From: Muribaculaceae bacterium
GTDB lineage: Bacteria; Bacteroidota; Bacteroidia; Bacteroidales; Muribaculaceae
Length of the DNA: 9,738 nucleotides
Direction of reading: 5' to 3'
NCBI GenBank assembly: GCA_029060585.1
Contig: JAIDTS010000358.1
Span: forward strand, 1 to 9,738
Below the pieces are notes generated by a model, which was not told the origin of the DNA, ran no database searches, and saw nothing but the letters and a program-made list of their open reading frames with translations. Position numbers and translations under genes: made by a program. Positions 1 to 6,792 of this stretch are shown here, piece by piece; position 1 is the stretch's first letter, and the number at the start of each line of letters is the position of its first letter.

Positions 1-63
1 ATCAAAATCCCAAGCAGCTCCCACCGCGTCCACAACACTCCTTTCGGCCGGCTTTCCGCTGTC

Positions 64-72
64 GGGGGGGGG
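64..72. repeat. Homopolymer tract of nine G before the first pilus gene
   Basis: Nine consecutive G lie three bases before the ATG at 76. A G run of this length is a typical slippage substrate, and in several bacteria such tracts in promoters or coding starts switch surface genes on and off. Here it would either change the spacing of the 5' leader or, if translation begins further upstream, shift the reading frame, because the frame of the gene stays open across the tract to the window edge. No second allele can be seen, so the switching role is inference. A homopolymer sequencing error is also possible. Confidence 0.6.
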
Positions 73-75
73 CAT

Positions 76-723
76 ATGTATGACAATCAGTTAGTTAGTT
101 TTTGCTTATCACTCATCTTCCGACTCAGACTCAAAAGCAATGCAGCTGCGGTGTTGCTCCTATTGACGTGTTTTGTCGGGTGGTCACAGGCTAAAGCGGA
201 AAGGACTGTCGTAGGAATCAAGACAAATGTGCTTTACGATGCACTTCTATCGCCCAGCCTCGGAGTAGAGGTAGGACTTTCGCGAAAGCTGACGCTTGAT
301 GTCTCAGGCAATCTCAACCTATGGAAAGTGGAAGGCCACAGTTGGAAACATTGGCAGCTTCAGCCGGAACTGAGATATTGGCTTTGCCAGAGATTTGCAG
401 GGCATTTTGTAGGTATTGAGACCCATGTAGGGCAGTATAACGTGGGCAACATCGACTTCGGAATCAATTTTCTCGGTACGGATTTCGGCAAACTCAAAGA
501 TAGCCGCTATCAGGGTTGGCAAGGGGGCCTTGGCCTCACCTACGGCTATGCCTGGATCGTGACTCCCCATTGGAATGTGGAAGCATCACTCGGCCTCGGT
601 TATTCCTATACTAAATATGACGCCTATCCATGCGCTACCTGTGGAACGAAGATCGTTTCAGGAAAGAGCCATAATTATATAGGTGTCACTAAGGCTGCGC
701 TTGGATTAGTGTATATATTCTGA
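76..723 (+). CDS. DUF3575 family outer-membrane beta-barrel protein
   Basis: A 215-residue protein recognised as DUF3575, a Bacteroidota family commonly encoded in front of fimbrillin genes; its biochemical role is not established. A basic stretch (R16-K20) is followed by a hydrophobic core (about 22-36) and a likely signal-peptidase site near the Ala-Lys-Ala at 38-40. The mature part opens with G-I-K-T-N-V-L-Y-D-A, typical of the family. It then runs through alternating polar and aromatic strands and ends in Y-I-F; a terminal Phe is usual for barrels inserted by the BAM machinery. Cys186 and Cys189 (P-C-A-T-C-G) may form a disulfide. The start is uncertain: ATG 76 gives an unusually long N-region, there is no other in-frame ATG, and the frame is open upstream to position 1. 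The next gene begins 26 bases after the stop, which suggests one transcript. I infer it is an outer-membrane partner of the pilus. Confidence 0.85.
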   Translation: MYDNQLVSFCLSLIFRLRLKSNAAAVLLLLTCFVGWSQAKAERTVVGIKTNVLYDALLSPSLGVEVGLSRKLTLDVSGNLNLWKVEGHSWKHWQLQPELRYWLCQRFAGHFVGIETHVGQYNVGNIDFGINFLGTDFGKLKDSRYQGWQGGLGLTYGYAWIVTPHWNVEASLGLGYSYTKYDAYPCATCGTKIVSGKSHNYIGVTKAALGLVYIF

Positions 724-749
724 CCTAACTTTATCCCACGATATCAAAG

Positions 750-2159
750 ATGAAAAAGTATATAGTAAGCTTATGCGCTGCCATGGCAGTATCTATGGGT
801 GTCGCTCAAGGAATAAGTGTGATTCCGCGCGACGTGAAGGTTGAGCACGACAATGAGAACCTTGCCGTAGGCATGACCCTTGACCTTGCGGCTATTCCGG
901 TGAAGTCTACTATGTCAGTCACTGTCACACCCGTTTTAAGAGGCAACGGAGGAGAACGTCTCGAGCTGACACCTGTGACGGTGGCCGGCCGCAGCCGCTA
1001 CAATACGCTTCTGCGTGAGCGTGACGATCGGTCCGAGACTGCAATGTTCTACCGCTATGCCAAAGATATGGCGCCTATGCAGTATGCTGTAATTGTTCCG
1101 TATGCGGTGTGGATGAAGGGGAGTGAACTTACGATAGAAACCGACACCGAGGGATGCTGCTCAAAAGATCTCGGGCAGACCTCCGCCACAATAGAGAGAC
1201 TTAATTTTACAGATGCTGTGTTCACGGCTGAATACGCATATGTCACACCGTCTGTGGAGGCTGTCAAGGTGAGGGAGATAGAGGGGGAGGCGTTTGTAGA
1301 CTTCAAGGTGAACCAGACCATTATCCTCCCGGACTTCGGCCGCAACCCCGGAGAACTTGCGAAGATCCGCCAGTCGATCGATGCTATCCGCGACAACGAC
1401 GACACGAAGATCATATCAATGACTATCACAGGCTTTGCTTCGCCGGAAGGTCCATATGCCAACAATGAGCGTCTTGCCAAAGGACGCACAGAGGCATTGG
1501 CAGACTACGTAGCGACCCTATATAAATTCCCTTCAGGCCTGATCACTACATCTTCAGTAGCTGAGGACTGGGTCGGCGTGAAGAGGTTTCTTGAAGACAA
1601 TCCATCGTTTGAGAACAGAGATGCGATACTCTCTCTGATTAATGGCGAGATTGAGCCTGATGCACTCGATGCAAGGATTAAGACGGAGTATCCCTCAGCA
1701 TATAAGTACATGCTTGACAACGTCTATCCGCCCCTGCGACATACCGAATACAAGGTAGGCTATGAAGTGCGGTCCTATACTGATCCTAAGGAGATAGCCG
1801 AGATATTTCGCACCCGCCCCTCAAATCTTTCGCTTCAGGAAATGTATGTATTGGCTGCTTCACTCCCTGAGGGAAGCGATGAGTATGCGGAAGTGTTCGA
1901 GACAGCGGCAAAGCTCTTCCCCGACTCGGAGACAGCCGCGTTGAATGCCGCATTCGCCGGAATGAAGAGAGGCGACTATGTGGGGGCAGCACGTCATCTG
2001 GCGAAAGCCGGACAATCAACCGAAGCTGTCTATGCCCGCGGACTTATGGCAGCCTACGATGGCGACTATGCCAAAGCCAGGGATTTGATAGCGAAAGCCG
2101 CGGAGCAGGGACTCGTGCAGGCGCAGGCAGCTCTTATCAGCCTACCCTCGCCGGAATAA
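750..2159 (+). CDS. DUF3868 and OmpA-like domain protein, pilus-associated
   Basis: A 469-residue exported protein. Residues 1-19 form a standard signal peptide (M-K-K then a hydrophobic core, cleavage near A19/Q20). Residues 21 to about 150 match DUF3868, a Bacteroidales family usually found beside DUF3575 and fimbrillin genes. Residues about 185-340 look OmpA-like. The stretch starting G228-F-A-S-P-E-G aligns without gaps to the peptidoglycan-binding loop of OmpA. Arg246 is kept, but Ser231 sits where OmpA has the ligand-binding Asp. The C-terminal hundred residues (about 360-465) are Ala-rich helices resembling TPR or Sel1 repeats, with 'G-D-Y-x-x-A' occurring twice (408-413 and 438-443). 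It probably lies in the periplasm, bridging outer membrane, wall and pilus base. That role is inference from domain content and operon position. It is spaced 26 bases from the gene before and 49 from the pilin. Confidence 0.85.
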   Translation: MKKYIVSLCAAMAVSMGVAQGISVIPRDVKVEHDNENLAVGMTLDLAAIPVKSTMSVTVTPVLRGNGGERLELTPVTVAGRSRYNTLLRERDDRSETAMFYRYAKDMAPMQYAVIVPYAVWMKGSELTIETDTEGCCSKDLGQTSATIERLNFTDAVFTAEYAYVTPSVEAVKVREIEGEAFVDFKVNQTIILPDFGRNPGELAKIRQSIDAIRDNDDTKIISMTITGFASPEGPYANNERLAKGRTEALADYVATLYKFPSGLITTSSVAEDWVGVKRFLEDNPSFENRDAILSLINGEIEPDALDARIKTEYPSAYKYMLDNVYPPLRHTEYKVGYEVRSYTDPKEIAEIFRTRPSNLSLQEMYVLAASLPEGSDEYAEVFETAAKLFPDSETAALNAAFAGMKRGDYVGAARHLAKAGQSTEAVYARGLMAAYDGDYAKARDLIAKAAEQGLVQAQAALISLPSPE

Positions 2160-2173
2160 TGATATCCTTCATG

Positions 2174-2200
2174 AAAAAATAATAAAAAAAACATAATACA
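2174..2200 (+). promoter_or_regulatory. A-rich translation leader of the pilin gene
   Basis: The 49-base gap before the pilin start is almost purely A with scattered T and contains no Shine-Dalgarno-like purine block. In Bacteroidota, strong translation usually depends on such unstructured A-rich leaders rather than on SD pairing, so this fits a highly translated major subunit. I see no TAnnTTTG promoter element in the gap, which suggests that the pilin is read from an upstream promoter. Confidence 0.4.
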
Positions 2201-2208
2201 TCACATCT

Positions 2209-4257
2209 ATGACAACAAGAATTTTAAAGCTATCGGCATTGCCATTGGCGCTTGGCCTCCTATTATCGGGATGCTCCGCCGACAACTCGATGTCTGAGCC
2301 CGAGAAGCCTGTAGATAGGGATACTGACTTCTATATGAACGTCAGAATCGCTACTCCGGCTGAAGATGCGACTCGCGCCGACGACGTGAACGACAACACA
2401 TCGACCTCCGATTATGTAGATGGAACCGCTGCCGAACAGGCGATCCATAAGATCCTTTTCGTTTTCTATAATTCAAACCATGAATACGTAGGCAACGCGA
2501 CCTACACTCCTACAGCCGGGACCTCCGTTCCGACAGGAAATGGCGACGGCAACACTATCGAGACCGTATTGAACCTGACTGTTCCGGTGACTGTTGCCGC
2601 AGGATCCACTAAACCGGCTTACGTAATGGCATATGTGAATCCGACCAACAGGGCGGAGTCTGACCTTTTCAATGATTATTATTCCGCACTCGGAGCGTTC
2701 CGCACGCTCGATGAAGTAAGGGAAATAGCCAGCGGCAGCAACGCGCACAAAGGATTTGCGATGAACAATTCCGTCCATTATGAAGCGGAGAATAAGGATG
2801 AACTTCCGACCATAGCCGCACCCATCAATGCGGATACTCAGCTCTTCCCTACAGCTGCAGCAGCCGAAAAAGCCGGTCCTGAAAGTCAAGTGACCATTTA
2901 TGTTGAGAGGATAGTAGCGAAAGTAACTCTTAAACAGGATGAGGAATGGGTAAATAATATTCAAAACAATACCTTCGATGATGAAGCTGGAAAGACATAT
3001 ACGCTTAATTTCAACGTGCTCGGTTGGGGACTGAGCAATCTTGAACGGCATACTTTCCTGGTGAAGAATTTCAGAACTGTAGAAGATGGCAACCCAAGAT
3101 CTTTTGAAGATCTTATGTCGTTTACCAACTACACATATGATGTCCTGAACAAGCGCCTCACGGACAGTGGACTTACGAAACCGCATTGGAATTTCCCCGG
3201 AAATACGTCGTCTTCTGACGAATCAAACTGGGGCATCTCAGGCCACCGTACTTTCTGGGCGCTTTCACCTACATACTATCAGGATAATGTGAAAATTCCG
3301 ATATATGCCGATGATATATATTATGCCGACAATGCCGGAGAAGCTCCGAGAGTGCATCAGAACAACTCTTCCTTGATATACAGGAGCTTTAACGATATCT
3401 ACAATGTGAATACCCAGGCGATAGGCCCGCATGGAAAGAAACCCGGCGAGTCTCAATATACGCTTGAGCATACGATGCAGGCTTCGCTCGTGACAAATTA
3501 CCAGAAACGGGCTGTGACGTGCGCGGTAGTCGTTGGTAAATACGATCTGTATGAAAACGGAGAGAAACTGAATTATGACAATTTCTATATCCGTAAGAAA
3601 ATGACAGAACATGGACACGTGGACGTGATTTATCCTTCCGATAAGGACATGATGGAAGCATATCTTCGTGCCAACTCTACCATCTGCGTCAAAGTAATCG
3701 AGAATGGCGTGGAAAAATATGTTCCGGTCAGTGCCGACAACGCTGATCTCGAAGATTTTGAGATTGCCCATCCTCGCGCCGACATCACAGGGGAATCGAG
3801 CGTGGCAAGCCGCTATGTGACGCTCCGACTAAAGAATCCTGGTAGCAACAAATACTATTACCAAGATGCCACCGGAGTGTACGTGGCTATAACTTCCGCA
3901 AATCTGATCAATGCGAATCAGTATCTCTATACCAACATGATAGGAATGCTTGGTGGCATTGAGATCTATAAAAACGGATACGCATATTTTGAGGTCCCGA
4001 TCAAGCATCTTTGGGCACGTGATAAAGTAGGCATTGGAGATAAGGATTTCAACGCTCAGCTTGGCCAATATGGTATCGTCAGAAACCACTGCTACAACAT
4101 CAATGTGCAAGGTATCTCCGGCCTCGGTATCGGTGTTGACGATCCGGACGCTCCGGTGGTGCCGAATGTGGACAATGATGACTATGTGGTAAAGACTGAG
4201 ATCCGTGTTCAGCGTTGGCGCGTGGTGCCCACCCAGAATGTAACTCTCAAGCAGTAA
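2209..4257 (+). CDS. mfa1: Mfa1-family major fimbrial subunit (type V pilin)
   Basis: A 682-residue lipoprotein precursor and the probable shaft subunit. The lipobox L-L-S-G-C places the lipidated Cys at 22. A Thr-Arg-Ala-Asp-Asp site at 55-59 matches the region where Arg-specific proteases trim Porphyromonas gingivalis pilins before polymerisation. A central V-E-R-I-V-A-K-V strand (232-239) and a late R-N-H-x-Y motif (625-629) followed by N-I-N-V are hallmarks of the fimbrillin superfamily. The end, V-Q-R-W-R-V-V-P-T-Q (667-676), matches the Mfa1 C-terminal strand that fills the neighbouring subunit's groove. It is somewhat longer than the P. gingivalis Mfa1 of about 560 residues. Its place just before an Mfa2-type anchor gene supports the call. 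The start ATG directly precedes T-T-R and the hydrophobic core, with no better alternative. The symbol is family-level, not a claim of orthology. Confidence 0.92.
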   Translation: MTTRILKLSALPLALGLLLSGCSADNSMSEPEKPVDRDTDFYMNVRIATPAEDATRADDVNDNTSTSDYVDGTAAEQAIHKILFVFYNSNHEYVGNATYTPTAGTSVPTGNGDGNTIETVLNLTVPVTVAAGSTKPAYVMAYVNPTNRAESDLFNDYYSALGAFRTLDEVREIASGSNAHKGFAMNNSVHYEAENKDELPTIAAPINADTQLFPTAAAAEKAGPESQVTIYVERIVAKVTLKQDEEWVNNIQNNTFDDEAGKTYTLNFNVLGWGLSNLERHTFLVKNFRTVEDGNPRSFEDLMSFTNYTYDVLNKRLTDSGLTKPHWNFPGNTSSSDESNWGISGHRTFWALSPTYYQDNVKIPIYADDIYYADNAGEAPRVHQNNSSLIYRSFNDIYNVNTQAIGPHGKKPGESQYTLEHTMQASLVTNYQKRAVTCAVVVGKYDLYENGEKLNYDNFYIRKKMTEHGHVDVIYPSDKDMMEAYLRANSTICVKVIENGVEKYVPVSADNADLEDFEIAHPRADITGESSVASRYVTLRLKNPGSNKYYYQDATGVYVAITSANLINANQYLYTNMIGMLGGIEIYKNGYAYFEVPIKHLWARDKVGIGDKDFNAQLGQYGIVRNHCYNINVQGISGLGIGVDDPDAPVVPNVDNDDYVVKTEIRVQRWRVVPTQNVTLKQ

Positions 4258-4319
4258 CCGCAATATAGCATACACGCTGAAAAGCGACATATCTGCTTTA
4301 GTGAAAGTGGGTTATAGAG

Positions 4320-4347
4320 GGCAGCGGGGACTGAACCCCCCGTTGCC
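4320..4347 (+). promoter_or_regulatory. Intergenic hairpin between pilin and anchor genes
   Basis: In the 113-base gap, GGCAGCGGGG (4320-4329) pairs with CCCCGTTGCC (4338-4347) as a 10-bp stem with one G-U pair and an 8-base loop; a further G-U pair at 4319/4348 is possible. It is GC-rich but is not followed by a T run, so it is not a standard intrinsic terminator. A reasonable inference is that it protects the 3' end of a processed pilin mRNA or slows readthrough, making far more pilin than anchor. Start sequences for the next gene (AAAGGAAAACAA) follow downstream. Confidence 0.5.
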
Positions 4348-4370
4348 TACCAATCAACAAAGGAAAACAA

Positions 4371-5390
4371 ATGAAGATTAACATGATAAAGAATTCAGCG
4401 TTATCAGGGTTTGCCTGCATCATGTTGATGTCGCTTGGAGGATGCGACAGTCAGATTTATGACGATCTGGAGCCGTGTCATACAGACCACTACCTGAAAT
4501 TTCGCTATGACTACAATATGAAGTTTGCCGATGCCTTTCCTTCTGAGGTGGTTTCGGTGGCTGTCTGGGCCTTTGATACAGACGGGAGGCTCGCATGGCA
4601 GCATCAGGAAACAGGGGAGGGGCTATCTTCGGTTGACTACCGAGTGGAGTTTCCACTTGCTCCCGGCAAGTATGATTTCGTCACATGGTGCGGATATTCA
4701 TCGGATTCTCCCTTCAAATTGGATTCGGAGACACCCCGCTCGATTTCTGAACTTGGAATGACTCTGACCCGTCAGGACCAGGCCCTCTCGGGTCTTTACC
4801 ATGATATCAGGAAAGGAGTGGAGATTACTGACAATCCTAACACCGCAGGCGATGTGGAGATAGTTTTTTCCCTTACCAAGGACACTAACTACTTCAAGAT
4901 ACTTCTACAGAATCTTGACGGAACCGAAATGAAGGAAGATGACTTTTCCTTCAGAATCACGAGAGGCAACTGCAGACTTGAATACGACAACTCGATAGGA
5001 AACGGGGAGACAGCCGACTATCTGCCATGGAAAGTGACAGCGAGTGAGGCTACGATTGCGGAAGATGCAGATGTTTCGGAAGGCACGGTCACGTCGGTGT
5101 CCGGGGTGCTTGCGGAGCTGCATACATCACGCTTGATGGCTGATGCACGATATCGCCTTGTGGTGACCCGCAACGACGACTTGAAGGAAATAATCAATAT
5201 CCCTTTGATAGACTACCTGCTTCTCATAAAGGGAAACTACCGCAGGATGACTGATCAGGAATATCTTGACCGTCAGGATGAATTTTCTATGACATTTTTC
5301 CTTGACAAAAACAACAACTGGATGAATTCCATCGGCATCTACGTGAATGCATGGCACGTAGTGCCTCCGCAAGATACGCCCCTGGAATAA
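4371..5390 (+). CDS. mfa2: FimB/Mfa2-family fimbrial anchor lipoprotein
   Basis: A 339-residue protein of the Mfa2/FimB family, which in P. gingivalis anchors the pilus to the outer membrane and limits its length. The lipobox S-L-G-G-C puts the lipidated Cys at 25. It is followed by the family signature I-Y-D-D-L-E-P-C (29-36) and then a strand rich in Tyr and Phe. Near the end, Q-E-Y-L-D-R-Q-D-E-F-S-M (296-307) is a strongly conserved family segment. The C-terminus, Y-V-N-A-W-H-V-V-P-P-Q, resembles that of the pilin encoded just upstream. Unlike its three fimbrillin neighbours, it has no Thr-Arg processing site after the lipid Cys, as expected for an anchor that stays in the membrane. AAAGGAAAACAA precedes ATG 4371; an in-frame ATG at codon 5 is an alternative start that would still leave a good signal peptide. 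The symbol is family-level. Confidence 0.92.
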   Translation: MKINMIKNSALSGFACIMLMSLGGCDSQIYDDLEPCHTDHYLKFRYDYNMKFADAFPSEVVSVAVWAFDTDGRLAWQHQETGEGLSSVDYRVEFPLAPGKYDFVTWCGYSSDSPFKLDSETPRSISELGMTLTRQDQALSGLYHDIRKGVEITDNPNTAGDVEIVFSLTKDTNYFKILLQNLDGTEMKEDDFSFRITRGNCRLEYDNSIGNGETADYLPWKVTASEATIAEDADVSEGTVTSVSGVLAELHTSRLMADARYRLVVTRNDDLKEIINIPLIDYLLLIKGNYRRMTDQEYLDRQDEFSMTFFLDKNNNWMNSIGIYVNAWHVVPPQDTPLE

Positions 5391-5415
5391 TCTACCCGCA
5401 ATAATCAACACCGAG

Positions 5416-6792
5416 ATGAGTCGTAAGATTTTAAGCAATATAAATCATTCCGCTGCCTTTGCTCTTTTGCTCACGGCAGGGCTGTTCTTGATATTCCTAA
5501 CGGGATGCAAGGACGACCTTGAGGATAACGCCGGGTATGATGGCAGGCCGAAAGATTCCTATTCTGTCAGCATTGCTTTGGCCGGAATGGGAGAGGAGCT
5601 CACCAGAGCTGATGAAGATGGTTTTGAGGGGGGGCTGGATGAAGAATGCTATATAGATATAGACGACCTCTATGTCATGACCTTTTCTATAGAGGGTGAT
5701 GCTTCAGAGCTTTCGAGCGAATCCAAACTTCTTGAAGTGTTATGGAATGGAAGTGGAAAAGGCAAGTCAAAGGGCAGCGGTATACATTATAGTGGCAACA
5801 CTGTCTATCTACACACTTGGCTCGACCATAACATCATTAACTATAATCCTTCATCAGAAAAGGATTTCTGCCTTGTCGCCATTGCCAATTTCAAGCAATT
5901 TTCAAGATCGGAAGGAGGAGATGTGTCCCTGACAAAGGATATGGTTTTCGGTGACCTTCAGAAGGCTTTGAAGTATGACTTCGCGCCCAACTCCAAAGTA
6001 GCGAATGGAGACACTGATGAATGGTATTGGCAGCCATTCAGGGATGAATCAGGCGCAAGGAATAAGACGGGCATTCCGCTTTTCGGAGTGAAGAGAGTAA
6101 ATCTCAGGCACTATGACAAAACTGTACATAATTTTGCCAATCCATTCTTATTGATGTCAAACGGAAGCCCTACGCTTTGGATGATGAGGGCTTTTGCCAA
6201 AATAGAAGTGAAATTGCATCCGGATCTGTATGATCCGGAAGTTACCAACACAAATATCGCAATCACATCCGCCTGTGTTGATAATAATTACGCTTCCTCC
6301 TTCTGGGTGATTCCTGAGCTTGAGAGAATTGAAGGGTTCAAGAATGGAAATGATTACGGAACGGGCGAAACGGACGATGTGTTGAAGATACCCGGCGAGA
6401 ACTTCAGATCTGAAAAGACTACAAGGTCTGAGCAAATTCAGTTTGCTATAAGTGAAGATGGCAGATCTGCGGTTGCCTATTTGCCGGAATATGGATTGCT
6501 TCAAGCTCAGAATAATGTGCCAAGAATCTATCTGACTTTGAAAATAGGAGACATTACTGAGAACTTTAATTTTGCAATCAAGCAGTATCCTGACGTGTCT
6601 CCGGAACCTGCTTGCTGGCAGTATCTTCTCAGAAATCATCTATATAGATTTCAGGTAGGACTTGATTTCAGGATTTTTTCCATTGATCCCATGCCCTGGG
6701 ATAATGCTTTTGACAATGAATTTAATTTTGGTTCGTCTACAGAGGACACACAACCGGATCAAACGGAACAAGAAAATACAGAAGATGAATAG
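5416..6792 (+). CDS. Fimbrillin-like accessory pilus subunit, lipoprotein
   Basis: A 458-residue lipoprotein precursor of the fimbrillin superfamily; I cannot place it in one named subfamily. Its position after the anchor gene is that of FimC or Mfa3 in P. gingivalis, which are minor or adaptor subunits. The lipobox L-T-G-C gives Cys31. T-R-A-D-E (63-67) lies 33 residues after it and repeats the processing-site pattern of the pilin. The central R-A-F-A-K-I-E-V (258-265) and late L-L-R-N-H-L-Y-R (404-411) motifs match the shared fimbrillin skeleton. After P-M-P-W-D it ends in an acidic, Gln-rich tail (440-458) with no obvious C-terminal donor strand like the pilin's. That could mean it caps or links rather than polymerises. 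The gene starts 26 bases after the anchor stop, and its last 8 bases overlap the next gene. Confidence 0.82.
   Translation: MSRKILSNINHSAAFALLLTAGLFLIFLTGCKDDLEDNAGYDGRPKDSYSVSIALAGMGEELTRADEDGFEGGLDEECYIDIDDLYVMTFSIEGDASELSSESKLLEVLWNGSGKGKSKGSGIHYSGNTVYLHTWLDHNIINYNPSSEKDFCLVAIANFKQFSRSEGGDVSLTKDMVFGDLQKALKYDFAPNSKVANGDTDEWYWQPFRDESGARNKTGIPLFGVKRVNLRHYDKTVHNFANPFLLMSNGSPTLWMMRAFAKIEVKLHPDLYDPEVTNTNIAITSACVDNNYASSFWVIPELERIEGFKNGNDYGTGETDDVLKIPGENFRSEKTTRSEQIQFAISEDGRSAVAYLPEYGLLQAQNNVPRIYLTLKIGDITENFNFAIKQYPDVSPEPACWQYLLRNHLYRFQVGLDFRIFSIDPMPWDNAFDNEFNFGSSTEDTQPDQTEQENTEDE

Noticed and set aside
3096..3114. AAGATCTT repeated around TTG inside the pilin gene
   Set aside because: A short self-complementary repeat within normal coding sequence (R-S-F-E-D-L); likely chance.
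2473..3771. Long minus-strand open frames opposite the pilin gene
   Set aside because: They lie antisense to a well-supported fimbrillin gene, have no recognisable domains, and are composed as expected of shadows.
4311..4350. tRNA T-arm-like sequence on the minus strand (GGTTCAGTCCCC)
   Set aside because: The loop lacks the conserved A at the T-loop position and no matching acceptor, anticodon or D arm is present; the GC-rich hairpin explains it.
6219..6239. Perfect 8-bp inverted repeat TCCGGATC/GATCCGGA with a 5-base loop inside the accessory gene
   Set aside because: It lies within intact coding sequence with no linked regulatory signal; short enough to be coincidental.
6662..6784. Longer start for the tip gene at ATG 6662
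   Set aside because: It would add 41 residues overlapping the accessory gene in another frame and hide a clean signal peptide and lipobox that begin at 6785.
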